Assembly: GCA_022824565.1 (NCBI GenBank)
Contig: JAJDZQ010000166.1
Span: 1-64,000, forward strand
DNA: 64,000 nt
Direction of reading: 5' to 3'
DNA from: Anaerolineae bacterium
GTDB taxonomy: Bacteria; Chloroflexota; Anaerolineae; Aggregatilineales; Phototrophicaceae
The position numbers and the translations under genes are program-made. This document shows, one piece after another, positions 39,001 to 47,940 of this stretch (positions are counted from its first letter, which is position 1; every line of letters starts with the position of its first letter). The notes below the pieces were generated by a model. That model ran no database searches. It had not been told where the DNA came from and was given only the letters and a program-made list of their open reading frames with translations.

Positions 39001-41919
39001 GAGCAAGCTCCGACCGCGCTGATGTTCCCGCCAGAAGAACTCGCGACGCAAACGGCGGGCGGGACCTGGTCGGAGCGCTTCTTTCGCGACAGCATCGCCA
39101 ACAGCAATCAGGTCGTCGGCGTCATCGCCTGGTACGCGGCGATCTTCCTCATCGGCGCGCTGGTTTTTCCGCTGGTTTACAGCATCTTGCCCAATTTGGC
39201 AGATGGCGGCTATGGCGTCTGCAAGCTGGTGGGCATGCTGCTGCTTGCCTGGCTGGCCTGGGCGGTTTCCAGCTTGAAGATTCCGCTGTGGTCGCAGGCT
39301 GGCCTGGTCTTGTCGCTGCTGCTGGTGGCTTTGCTCAGCGCCCTGGTTGGTTATCGCAATCGCCGCCGGCTGTTGGACTTTCTGCGCGAACATTGGCGGC
39401 GGCTGGCCTGGATGGAGCTGCTTGCGATCGCGGCCTTTCTGCTGATGATCGGCATTCGACTGACCAACCCAGATTTGTGGCATCCCTACAAAGGCGGCGA
39501 GAAACCCATGGACTTCGCCTTGTTGAATGGCGTGCTGCGCAGTACGACCTTCCCGCCAATTGATCCCTGGTTCGCGGGCGGTTTCATCAATTATTACTAC
39601 TTCGGATATGTGCTGGTGGGCGCGCCGGCGCTGCTGTTGGGGATTGTGCCCGCCTTCGCCTACAATTTGATGATCCCCACGATCTTCAGCCTGACAGGGT
39701 TGGGCGCATTTTCTGTTGCGTTCAATATCACCGCTCGCCTGCGCAGACAGGCTGGCGAAGGCAGCGCAAAACACAGCCGCTCTTGTGGCAGCGCCTGGCT
39801 GGCGGGCGCGATGGCGCTGCTAATGTGCGTCGTGCTGGGCAACCTGGATACCGTGCGCGTGCTGGGGCATGGTTTTGCCCGGCTGGGCGGCTATAGCATC
39901 CCCGAGGGCTTGGAACCATTCCTGGTTGACGAATACCTGGCGGCGAACGACTTCGCCATCTCTGCACAAACGCGCCAGGAGTTGGCAGAACGCGCGGCTG
40001 CGGCATCGATGGTCGATTCGCTGCGTTACGAACTCGACAATTCTGCGCAGTTGACAGGCAGCATCGTCCGCGGACTGGGTCGGGCGCTGGCCGGCGAGCA
40101 GTTGCCGATCGGCAGTGACCGCTGGTATTGGGGTCCTTCGCGCATATTGGCCGAGACGCCTGGCGTGCGGGGTGGCGCGATCACCGAGATGCCCTTCTTT
40201 ACTTTTGTGTATGGCGATCTGCACGCGCACATGATCAATATGCCATCGATATTGCTGGCGGCGCTCTGCCTGTTCAGCGAGCTGGTCCAGATCGGGCGCG
40301 AGCGACGGAGCCCGCTGGAGCGGTGGCTGGCGCTGGCGCTTCTGGCGCTGACAGTCGGCTTGATGCAGGCGACCAACACCTGGGATTTTCCGGCCATGTT
40401 GCTTTTTGCGCTGGTGGGTTTGGCTTATGCCTGGCACTTGCGCTGGCGGTGCGCATTCGTGCCCGTGCCCGATGCGCGCTTCTATGCAAGGTTGCTCGGT
40501 TTCGCGGCTTTGCTTGTCGCGTTGCTTTCGGCCATCGCCGCCAACAATGTTGACTCCTGGTTCGGTTCGTCGCGCCTATTTGCCGAAGTCGCCCTGGCTG
40601 CGCGGACGGCGCTGTTGTTGGGTATGGGGCTGGTGATTGGCTGGCTCGGCCTGCGCCACTGGCTGACGCGGGCATCGGCGCTGGATTTGGTGGCGACTTT
40701 GGGTGGCTTTGCGCTGTTGTGCTGGGCATTTGCCCTGCCCTACACCTCGTGGTATGCGGCGAGCTATGGCAGCATTGAGCTTTGGCAAGGTGGCAAGACG
40801 CCGCTTTGGGCTTACCTGGATATCCACGGCTTATTCTTGTTTCTGCTGGTTTCGCTGCTGGTTTGGGATACGGCGCACTGGCTGCGAACGACGCGCGTGC
40901 ATCGCTTGCAAGCCAACTGGCGGCGGCTGCGCTGGGCATTGGCTGGCAGCGCGGCGCTTCTGCTGCTGGCTGTGGCGTTGACCTTGGCGCATGTGCAAGT
41001 TGCGCTGATTGTGCTGCCACTCGTGTGCTGGATCACCTGGCTTTTCTTCCGTTCTGGGCAGTCGCTGGCGCTGCGCTTTGCACTGGTGTTGGCTGGTTTG
41101 GCGCTGGTCTTGACGCTGGGCGTGGAGATCATCGTCATCGGCGGCGATATCGGCCGGCAGAACACTGTGTTCAAGTTCTACATCCAGGCCTGGCTGCTGC
41201 TGAGCGTTGTCGGCGGCGTGGCCTTCGCGTGTTTGTGGCAGTCCCGCGCAGCATTCAGCCCTAGATTGCGCTGGCTGTGGACCGTGCCCTGCCTGGGGCT
41301 TTTTGTCGTGGCCGGGCTGTTTCCGATTATGGCGACGCGGGGCCGTTCTTTTGACAGGATGGCGCCCGACAGCCCCTTGACGCTCAATGGCCTCGATTAC
41401 ATGCGGCAGGCGCAGCACTTCCAATTCGCAGAAGCGGGAAGCCCGCCCACGGCGATCCCGTTGCGCACCGATCTGGCGCTAATCCGCTGGCTGCAAGAGC
41501 ATGTCGATGGCTCGCCAGTCATCATGGAAGGTCGCCACTTCCCCAGTGAATATCAGTACAACGGGCGCATATCCATTGCGACGGGATTGCCGTCTGTGCT
41601 GGGCTGGAACTTTCATCAGCGGCAGCAGCGCACGCTCTTCCCCATGCACCAGATGATCAACCAGCGCGATGCGAATATCCGCCAGTTTTATCAGACCGGC
41701 AGCATCGATATCGCTGTCGATCTGCTGCATCTGTACGCCGTCAAGTATATTATCGTCAGTGATTATGAAGCGGCGAATGCCACGCTCGAAGGCTTGGCGA
41801 AGTTCCAGCGCATGGTAGAGCGCGGTCTGCTGGAGCTTGCCTTTGCCGTGGATGGCGGCGCAATTTACACAGTGCAAGAGGACGCCCTGCTCGATTATCT
41901 GATAGGCAATAACCGATGA
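36016..41919 (+). CDS. Giant fusion: GT-C module, soluble insert and Chlor_Arch_YYY (DUF2298) module
   Basis: This 1967-residue membrane protein has three parts. Residues 1-615 form a GT-C-like module with first span LLLALVLVYGLGLRLV and the acidic THPDEMF in the first outer loop. Residues 620-1035 form a soluble, beta-rich, mostly extracytoplasmic region. Residues 1040-1967 form a second multi-spanning module with the DUF2298 landmarks EKPMDFALL (1162-1170), FPPIDPW and INYYYFGYV; the YYY motif gives the TIGR family its name. The last 200 residues are extracytoplasmic. It is linked by 4-base overlaps to both neighbours. The function is presumably sugar transfer from a lipid carrier during envelope glycosylation; this is inferred. 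Confidence 0.78.
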   Translation: MTPAAAHNENQAARLMPLRRALSSRGRIINLLLALVLVYGLGLRLVGQNWDDYSHTHPDEMFLTLLSLPHFGGVNNFTPDEVNFPRQQIIAHAQGPAVQTQQDIVGAASLRLGAVAGTFSAEAAHWLANDKSVASYQDMTAAQHALRSRQVDVLLARATTPLLHVELVQRGAIESTNLQELYCRYHNPASAGVGGYFDTRCSPLNPHNATQSFFVYGTLPIFLAHFGSEILRAGTEAGWPFFDFLAPHLVWRGISMVFDSLSILVVFLLGRRAHDQRVGLLAALFYASSPLAIQLAHFGTVNAIACFWVGLALYFAVGVQQQGRHGAYWWFGIACGAAVASRINLAPLAGIIVLAAAVQLLPALSFQPGNKLRRQLVWHTVAGLLLAGFGAFLAFRVLNPYAFAGPGFLNILPNDRWLENMERVSVTVSSPQEFPPNWQWLAKSSLVHPAKDMLFWGMGITFGVLGWFGWGWSALRLLRLGAGSTRQLLLLVWVGGYTIWMARLFAMTIRYYLPLYGALAVLAGWCLVELWRRSQSSERSSPIAAGLLAFFGASFAAVGTAHAQGVAADATAITAIGLGLALLVAGIVPSFRRGRVIVLGGFALGFALIWGLMSAGRYQHQTTLVQGSRYLFEQVPGDFAIRIDGADSRAPLINIAFHNSGLPLPGFENAPYLGTNLYPETEARRQAFVAPASGMISSVHAPHLFDPHDDAEPEHLVIRVYEADGATVLAEATLYANLPRDKHALGAAYDIPFANPAEVSAGATYTFEVEILPGSGDVVGSGSVVLVEGTWDNRLTGIHTCDLPRGMSLADDLPAGSFRPRDCRGTQAWYGLVNSIDQIMSYPVDDQVKRDDILRSLELGDYLTIASNRFYDHLRRNLKRWPLSTLYYEKLFAGELGYELELTIDEPFEWGPWRVSDQHLPTYDSPVWLDELEADEAYHVYDHPAVFIFRKTDEYSQQRVEAIFSQVSLLQYQELRADDEVAQDLGVFYWNLEEAEQAPTALMFPPEELATQTAGGTWSERFFRDSIANSNQVVGVIAWYAAIFLIGALVFPLVYSILPNLADGGYGVCKLVGMLLLAWLAWAVSSLKIPLWSQAGLVLSLLLVALLSALVGYRNRRRLLDFLREHWRRLAWMELLAIAAFLLMIGIRLTNPDLWHPYKGGEKPMDFALLNGVLRSTTFPPIDPWFAGGFINYYYFGYVLVGAPALLLGIVPAFAYNLMIPTIFSLTGLGAFSVAFNITARLRRQAGEGSAKHSRSCGSAWLAGAMALLMCVVLGNLDTVRVLGHGFARLGGYSIPEGLEPFLVDEYLAANDFAISAQTRQELAERAAAASMVDSLRYELDNSAQLTGSIVRGLGRALAGEQLPIGSDRWYWGPSRILAETPGVRGGAITEMPFFTFVYGDLHAHMINMPSILLAALCLFSELVQIGRERRSPLERWLALALLALTVGLMQATNTWDFPAMLLFALVGLAYAWHLRWRCAFVPVPDARFYARLLGFAALLVALLSAIAANNVDSWFGSSRLFAEVALAARTALLLGMGLVIGWLGLRHWLTRASALDLVATLGGFALLCWAFALPYTSWYAASYGSIELWQGGKTPLWAYLDIHGLFLFLLVSLLVWDTAHWLRTTRVHRLQANWRRLRWALAGSAALLLLAVALTLAHVQVALIVLPLVCWITWLFFRSGQSLALRFALVLAGLALVLTLGVEIIVIGGDIGRQNTVFKFYIQAWLLLSVVGGVAFACLWQSRAAFSPRLRWLWTVPCLGLFVVAGLFPIMATRGRSFDRMAPDSPLTLNGLDYMRQAQHFQFAEAGSPPTAIPLRTDLALIRWLQEHVDGSPVIMEGRHFPSEYQYNGRISIATGLPSVLGWNFHQRQQRTLFPMHQMINQRDANIRQFYQTGSIDIAVDLLHLYAVKYIIVSDYEAANATLEGLAKFQRMVERGLLELAFAVDGGAIYTVQEDALLDYLIGNNR

Positions 41920-44639
41920 TGTTGGTCATCGATTGGCTGTCGGGCGAAGTCCAGTATTTGCTGGGCTGGTGGCTGTGGATTGCGTTGGCCGGCGCGGCGG
42001 TGCTGCCCTTGTGCTGGCGGCTGCTGGGGGGATTGCCCGACCGTGGCTATACATTGGCGCGCGCCATTGGCCTGCTGCTGGTGGCGTCGCTGTATTGGCT
42101 GCTGGGCAGTTATGGATTTCTGGATAACTCGGCGGGCAGCCTGGTATTTTGCTGGCTGTTGATCTTGGCGGGCTCGAGCCTGTGTTGCTGGATGCTGCCG
42201 GGCGGCTTCTCTATCCGCGCGTGGTGGCGCGAAAATATGGCGCTGGTCGTGACGAGTGAATTGATCTTCGCTGCATTATTCTTCGCCTGGGCGCTCTTCC
42301 GCGCTTTTCAACCAGAGCTGTACACAACCGAAAAACCCATGGAGCTGGCCTTCATCAGCGCCAGCCAACGCAGCCCGAGCTTTCCCCCCGCCGATCCCTG
42401 GATGTCGGGATACGCGATTAGCTATTATTATCTGGGTTATGTGATATCCGCGGGGCTGGTTCTTCTCAGCGGCTTGAGCAGCACAATCGCCTTCACCTTG
42501 ACAAATGCCATGTTGGTCGCGCTAACCGGGTGTTGCGCCTTTGGCGTGGCTTACAATCTTGTCCGCTCGCGTGGGCGGCAGGCGGCAGTTTCTGGCAGCG
42601 CGTTGATCGCCGGCGGCCTGGCTGTGGTGATGTTGACTCTGATGGGCAACTTTCAGTTCTTGTTGATTGAAGCGCCGTATCAATCACGCGCGGCGCCTAC
42701 GGAATACTTTGAATTTTGGGGAATCCAACAACGGGCCGATTTACCAGCCAGCCCGGACAACACAATCGATGCCCGGCTGAACCTGGACACCAGCGCTTGG
42801 TCGCATTGGTGGTGGTTTCATGCCAGCCGCGTGCTGAGCGACTATAGCCTGGATGGCGCACTGACTGGAATCCAGCCGATAGACGAATTCCCGGCTTTCA
42901 GTTTCGTGCTGGCCGACAACCATCCGCATGTGCTGGCGCTGCCTTTTGTGGTTGCCGCCATTGGTTTGATGCTGAACTTGCTGCTGCTGCGCAGGCCTCC
43001 CAATGGTTGGGAGATCGGTCTATATGGCGTGGCGCTGGGCGGTCTCGCATTTCTGAATGCCTGGGATGGTCCGATTTATCTGTGTGGCATGGTCGGTGTC
43101 GAGGCGCTGCGCCGCTTGATGACCAGCGAACGCGGCCGGCTGGAGGGCTATGATTGGCTGGGGCTGGCCGGATTCGCTGTGAAGCTGGCAGCAGTCGCTG
43201 GCCTGGCCTACCTGCCCTACTTCGTGGGGTTTCGCTCGCAGGCTGGCGGCATCTTGCCCAACCTGGTCTATCCAAGCTATTTTCCGCGTTTCTTCATCAT
43301 GTTTGGTCCTTTCATCATCATCCTGGCGGCTTACTTGCTGGTCGAAAGCTGGCGCGGCAGAGCGACTCCCCGCTTCAACTGGCGGCTCGGCTGGCGGGTG
43401 GGCTCTGCGGTCTTGGGCATCGGCGCGGGATTGTTGATCGTAGCTGCTTTGGCGCAAGCGCACGCGTATCCGCAGCTGCTTTTCCCCGGCGTCGGCTCGG
43501 CAGCGGCGCAAACCGGCTCTGAATGGCTGGGAATGGTCCTGGAACGACGGCTTTCGCATAGCCTGGTTGCGATTTTGCTGCTGCTGGGCATGGCGCTGGT
43601 CGTGGCGCGGCTCTTCCCCGCCCGCTATAACCCGCGCCGCGATGAGTTCTTGGCGGTCCGCTGGATAACCTATCCGCCGGCGACCGGTTTTTCCCTGCTG
43701 TTGATTGCCATGGGTTTGGCGCTCGCCTGCTTCGTTGAATTTTTTTATCTGCGCGACAACTTTGGCGCACGGATCAATACGGTCTTTAAATTCTATTATC
43801 AAGCCTGGGCGCTTTGGAGCATCGCTTGCGCCTATGCCCTGTTCAGCATGACAATTGAGCGCCAGCAACCGGTTCCGCACACGTTGCTTCGCCTGGGGAT
43901 TGCTGGGGTAGCCACGGCCAGTGTCATCGCCGGCGCTGCCTATACGTTTGCCGCCGTATATCACCGCGCCTGGATCGAAACGGGTCGGCAGCATGCACAG
44001 GTTGCAGCGCGCTACACGGCTCCACCTGGCTGGGACGACAGCATTCGCCAGATCGCGGCGGGCCAAAGGGTGTCGAGCGGCTCGCAACTTTTTTCGCGCG
44101 CCGGCAACCAATCGGAAGACAGCGCAGACAAGGTCATTTCGCTGCATGATGGCCTGGCGCTGCTGGACGGCGATGCAGTGATTGTGCAAAAGCCGCTCTC
44201 TTTGCAGGGCGATCTGGGCGGATTGCACCGAGACGATCTGGCTGTCATCGCTTGTTTGAGCGAGCTGGTCGGGCGCGATGAAGCTGTCGTGGCCGAAGCG
44301 GTGCAAAATGCCTATGACATCCGCTATGGACGCGTCGGCACGCTGGCGGGCATCCCCACTGTGCTGGGCTGGGAAAATCACGAACAACAATGGCGCGGCA
44401 ATACCTATCCTGCCATCGCTGGCACTCGGCGAGACGACCTGCACCAACTCTACACGGCACCCGACATCGCGACGGTCGAAGACAGCATAGCGCGGCAGGG
44501 CATCACGCATATACTCTATGGACAGACGGAACGATCGCAATATGGCAGCCTGGCTGAAGAGATCCTGCAAGCGCGCCTGCCAGTTGTTTGCGAATCTGGG
44601 CAATCGCGCGTGTACGCAACAGCGCTTTCATCATCATGA
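41916..44639 (+). CDS. Chlor_Arch_YYY (DUF2298) membrane protein
   Basis: This 907-residue stand-alone homologue of the C-terminal half of the preceding giant protein has EKPMELAF at 139-146, FPPADPW at 156-162 and ISYYYLGY at 168-175, then about 12 spans with DNHPHVLALPFV, and an extracytoplasmic C-terminal domain from about 690. A shared segment near the last spans (NTVFKFYYQAW here, NTVFKFYIQAW in the fusion) confirms the relationship. It starts inside the stop of the fusion gene and its stop contains the next start. The family is known mainly from Chloroflexota and archaea; its reaction is not established. Confidence 0.82.
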   Translation: MMLVIDWLSGEVQYLLGWWLWIALAGAAVLPLCWRLLGGLPDRGYTLARAIGLLLVASLYWLLGSYGFLDNSAGSLVFCWLLILAGSSLCCWMLPGGFSIRAWWRENMALVVTSELIFAALFFAWALFRAFQPELYTTEKPMELAFISASQRSPSFPPADPWMSGYAISYYYLGYVISAGLVLLSGLSSTIAFTLTNAMLVALTGCCAFGVAYNLVRSRGRQAAVSGSALIAGGLAVVMLTLMGNFQFLLIEAPYQSRAAPTEYFEFWGIQQRADLPASPDNTIDARLNLDTSAWSHWWWFHASRVLSDYSLDGALTGIQPIDEFPAFSFVLADNHPHVLALPFVVAAIGLMLNLLLLRRPPNGWEIGLYGVALGGLAFLNAWDGPIYLCGMVGVEALRRLMTSERGRLEGYDWLGLAGFAVKLAAVAGLAYLPYFVGFRSQAGGILPNLVYPSYFPRFFIMFGPFIIILAAYLLVESWRGRATPRFNWRLGWRVGSAVLGIGAGLLIVAALAQAHAYPQLLFPGVGSAAAQTGSEWLGMVLERRLSHSLVAILLLLGMALVVARLFPARYNPRRDEFLAVRWITYPPATGFSLLLIAMGLALACFVEFFYLRDNFGARINTVFKFYYQAWALWSIACAYALFSMTIERQQPVPHTLLRLGIAGVATASVIAGAAYTFAAVYHRAWIETGRQHAQVAARYTAPPGWDDSIRQIAAGQRVSSGSQLFSRAGNQSEDSADKVISLHDGLALLDGDAVIVQKPLSLQGDLGGLHRDDLAVIACLSELVGRDEAVVAEAVQNAYDIRYGRVGTLAGIPTVLGWENHEQQWRGNTYPAIAGTRRDDLHQLYTAPDIATVEDSIARQGITHILYGQTERSQYGSLAEEILQARLPVVCESGQSRVYATALSSS

Positions 44640-46669
44640 GCGGGGGCTGGGGCAACTTGACAGCGGCATCGGGACTGGATGACTTGCAGGCGGCATCTGC
44701 GCAGGCGGATGACAGGCCAGCCCGCCAGAACATTGCTGCCGAGTGGCTGGCCTACCTGTGCCTGGCGCTATTGGCGCTGCTGTTGCGCGTCGCCGAGCTG
44801 GACACTGTGCCGCTGGGCGATGCCGAGGTTGGCACCGCGCTGCACGCCTGGCACAGCATAGAAGACGATGCGCCGGGCAAGGTCCGCCCCGCCAGCAGCC
44901 CGCTAACATATATCAGCCAACTTCTCACATTCAGCCTGCTCGGCGCGAACGAGTTCAGCGCGCGCATCGTGCCCATGCTGGCCGGCTTTGCCCTGACCTT
45001 GACTCCCCTGCTCTTCCGCGACCATTTGGGCCGCACGCGGACATTCGTTTGGTCTGGCTTGCTTTCTTTGCTGGCCATTCCAATCGCCTCTGCCCGCATC
45101 GCCGATGGCAACAGTTTTATGCTCTTGTTTGCGCTGCTGGCTGTTTGGATGGTGCGCCGCTATTGGTATTCGCAGCGATTGTCAGACGCGCGCTGGGCTT
45201 TCCTGTTGGTACCGTTGATGACCTTGCTGTCCAGTCCGTCGGGCATTCCCCTGCTGGTTATCATGCTGGTGGCGGGCTGGTTGGCGGTATGGCGGACGGC
45301 GATCAGCGCTCCCCAACGGCTCGACTTGCCCGGCGATGATATCCTGCAGCTAGCCATGCGCCGGCTGCGCGCCTTCCCGCTGGGGCAGACCGCATTTGTG
45401 CCATTGGCCGCGGTTGGCTTGGTGGCGACTGGCTTCATGTTGAACCCCGCCGGGCTGCGCACTGTCAGCCAGTTGATCGCCACTGCGCTGGCTGGCTTCT
45501 CGCAGGGCAGTGGGCTCGACGACACAAGATTGGGGCTTGCGGCGCTGCTCGCCTATGAACCGCTGTTGATCGTCTTTGCCCTGGGCGGCGCCTGGTTGCT
45601 GTGGCGGCAGGGCGCTGTGACTTACCTCGACCGCTTCGCCGCGGCCTGGGCGCTGGTTGGCGCGCTGGCTTTTCTGCTCTATCCTGGCGCCGGACCCGCC
45701 GATGCCATGTGGGTCGTGCTGCCGCTGACTTTGCTGGCCAGTTATGGCATCGCCCAACTGATGGTCGACAGGCGCGTGGTCATCTTGTGGGAGCTTGGCG
45801 ATGACGCGGAGCGCGACGCCCGCGAACAGGACGGTTCTGAACTGTATAGCACCGCCTATTGGTGGGTGAAGTGGTTGATCGGCGCGGTCGTATTGACTTT
45901 GCTGCTGATTATGTCTGTGCAATTTATGCAAACGGCGCGGCTGATGCTGGAGCTGCCAGCAGACGCAGGCTTGGTCCAGGCGCTGGGATTGCTGGCCGAC
46001 GCCAGTTTGTTACGGTTGCTGCATTCGCTGGGCATGCTGCTGCTGACATCGATTGTGCTGGTCGCGGTCTGTCTGCTGCTGGCGAATTACTGGGGAGCGG
46101 CGACCTGTTTGCAGGGTATCGGCTTGGGCTTTCTCTGCTTGATGCTGCTGTCCGGGCTGGGCGGTGGCTGGGGGATTGCGGCGGCTGACACGCATGTGCC
46201 CGATGGAATCTGGCGTCAAAGGGCGATCAGCCACGATGTCAAGCTGCTGCAAAGCACCTTGCACGAGCTGTCTGAGCGGCAAACTGGCGGCTTCCCTCTG
46301 CTAAAATTGACCGTCGTCGAAGACCATCAACACGGCATCAGCAGCGAAGGCATGCTCGCCTGGCTGCTGCGAGATTATGTCAATGCGCAATTTGTTCCCA
46401 GCGCCTTGCAAGCCGCCGGCGCGCCCATCGTGTTGATGGATGATGACGCGCAGCCAGCGCAGTTGGGCGGCGCTTATGTCGGGCAGCGCTTCTTGCTCAA
46501 GCGCAACTGGTCGTGGACAGCGCAAAGTGCCTGGGATATGCCCGCCTGGTGGACGCAGACACGCCGCCGGCCCGCCAGCGACTTGGCTGAAGACGCGCTC
46601 ATCGTCTGGCTGCGGCAGGATGTATATGATGGCGTGTCGCCGCAAGCAGCGAATTCCTGGATAAACTGA
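44636..46669 (+). CDS. GT-C-like membrane protein
   Basis: This 677-residue protein has a short cytoplasmic N-terminus, a span at AYLCLALLALLLRVAEL, then the acidic LGDAEVGTALHAW that aligns with the catalytic loop of GT39/Agl23-type enzymes. About 12 spans follow, with a soluble C-terminal region of about 150 residues containing VEDHQHGISSEG. The ATG overlapping the previous stop is chosen. It is likely a paralogue specialised for another sugar or acceptor; the function is inferred only from fold and context. Confidence 0.7.
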   Translation: MSGGWGNLTAASGLDDLQAASAQADDRPARQNIAAEWLAYLCLALLALLLRVAELDTVPLGDAEVGTALHAWHSIEDDAPGKVRPASSPLTYISQLLTFSLLGANEFSARIVPMLAGFALTLTPLLFRDHLGRTRTFVWSGLLSLLAIPIASARIADGNSFMLLFALLAVWMVRRYWYSQRLSDARWAFLLVPLMTLLSSPSGIPLLVIMLVAGWLAVWRTAISAPQRLDLPGDDILQLAMRRLRAFPLGQTAFVPLAAVGLVATGFMLNPAGLRTVSQLIATALAGFSQGSGLDDTRLGLAALLAYEPLLIVFALGGAWLLWRQGAVTYLDRFAAAWALVGALAFLLYPGAGPADAMWVVLPLTLLASYGIAQLMVDRRVVILWELGDDAERDAREQDGSELYSTAYWWVKWLIGAVVLTLLLIMSVQFMQTARLMLELPADAGLVQALGLLADASLLRLLHSLGMLLLTSIVLVAVCLLLANYWGAATCLQGIGLGFLCLMLLSGLGGGWGIAAADTHVPDGIWRQRAISHDVKLLQSTLHELSERQTGGFPLLKLTVVEDHQHGISSEGMLAWLLRDYVNAQFVPSALQAAGAPIVLMDDDAQPAQLGGAYVGQRFLLKRNWSWTAQSAWDMPAWWTQTRRRPASDLAEDALIVWLRQDVYDGVSPQAANSWIN

Positions 46670-46735
46670 GGAAAATGCCGTGGCGATGTGTAGATATATA
46701 AGTGCCAGCCCAGCAGCCATCCAGAGGCGTCGACT

Positions 46736-47341
46736 ATGACCATTAGCCGCGCACAAGGTAATGCCGAGATTGACGCGACAATCGCGCGTGCCCTGCATGG
46801 CGATCAACATGCCTATGCCGCGCTCTACGACCAGTTCGCAGCGGGTTTGTATCGGCTGTGCTATAGCTTGTTGATGAATGAACAAGATGCCGAAGACATC
46901 TTGCAAGAGTCGTTTTTGTACGCGTTCAAAAATCTGCATCGCTACGATGCGCGCAAGTCGGCGCTGAAGACCTGGCTGTATACCATCGCTGTCAGCCGCT
47001 GCCGCAATACCTATCGGCGCAAACGTTTTCTGACCGTCGACATATCGCAATGGTTCGGCGCAGAACTAAAAGCGCCGCCAGCCGAAGCGCCCGAAGCTGC
47101 TGTCATCCGCCGCGACGCCAGCGACTCGATCACACGCGCGTTGGGTGATTTGTCGCCACGATTGCGCGAAGCGATCGTGCTGCGCTATGGACAAGGCATG
47201 ACTTATCGCGAAATCGCCGAGGTCATGGGTTGTCCGCAGAAAACCGCCGAAAGCCGCGTGCGCCTGGGGCATCAACGTTTGCGCCAGTCGCTGCAGACAG
47301 TTGGCTTGGGCTTGCTCGAAGAAATGCTGCGTGTACATTGA
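46736..47341 (+). CDS. ECF-type RNA polymerase sigma factor
   Basis: This 201-residue protein has sigma region 2 (about 22-95: LYDQFAAGLYRLCYSLL, DAEDILQESFLYAFKNL) and region 4 (about 138-190: LSPRLREAIVLRYGQGMTYR, EIAEVMGCPQKTAESRVRLG). It is followed by a probable membrane anti-sigma factor, the usual ECF arrangement. An AT-rich stretch GATATATAAG lies about 40 bases upstream of the start. It may control the surrounding glycosylation genes or an envelope stress response. Confidence 0.92.
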   Translation: MTISRAQGNAEIDATIARALHGDQHAYAALYDQFAAGLYRLCYSLLMNEQDAEDILQESFLYAFKNLHRYDARKSALKTWLYTIAVSRCRNTYRRKRFLTVDISQWFGAELKAPPAEAPEAAVIRRDASDSITRALGDLSPRLREAIVLRYGQGMTYREIAEVMGCPQKTAESRVRLGHQRLRQSLQTVGLGLLEEMLRVH

Positions 47342-47354
47342 GGCAGCCGAAACT

Positions 47355-47885
47355 ATGCTGATTCGTTTCAAATACCAGTATTGCAAAGTTCACATGGCGC
47401 GTTTTGTCGCCGGCGATCTTTCCGATGCTGCGCGGCGGAGAATCGCCCGTTACATTGACGAGTGCCCGGATTGTTACCGCGAATATAGGCGTCACCGCGC
47501 CTTCGACCACAATTTGTCTCGCCAACTGCCGACGCTGGGACGCCCCAGCCGGCAACAACTGGACGGCATGTGGCTGGCGCTGCAAGGCGAACTGGTCGCG
47601 CCGGCCAAGCCAATCAAGACCCTGGGCGACTTTGCCCGCCGCAGCAGCCTGCACTTCAGTTATGGTCTGGCTGCTGTGGCCATCTGCCTGGCGGTGCTGC
47701 TGCCGATCGCGCTGGGCTACCAGGCAGCGCTCGCCACTGCCGAGCTGCGCCCTGCGCCGCAGGTGGTCTCTCGCGCGCGCATCCCGACTTCTGGCCATTT
47801 CAATCGCCCGGCCGTGAGCATCGCGACTCCGCCACGCGCCAACGCCAGCTATCCGCAGTTGCAAAATACGCCCGAGCCACGTTGA
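47355..47885 (+). CDS. Probable membrane anti-sigma factor
   Basis: This 176-residue protein has an N-terminal zf-HC2-like segment (YQYCKVHMARFVAGDL, then RYIDECPDC), a linker, one span near 110-130 (YGLAAVAICLAVLLPIALGY) and a short outer tail. In the usual zinc anti-sigma motif a histidine precedes the CxxC pair; here a tyrosine occupies that place, so zinc binding may be altered. The start could also be a GTG at 47331 overlapping the sigma stop. The role is to hold the ECF sigma factor at the membrane, by analogy. Confidence 0.7.
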   Translation: MLIRFKYQYCKVHMARFVAGDLSDAARRRIARYIDECPDCYREYRRHRAFDHNLSRQLPTLGRPSRQQLDGMWLALQGELVAPAKPIKTLGDFARRSSLHFSYGLAAVAICLAVLLPIALGYQAALATAELRPAPQVVSRARIPTSGHFNRPAVSIATPPRANASYPQLQNTPEPR

Positions 47886-47940
47886 TGCGCGCCCGGCCAG
47901 CTATGGCAATTCCGTTTCTTTCCCGCAGGTCTATGCCCAG

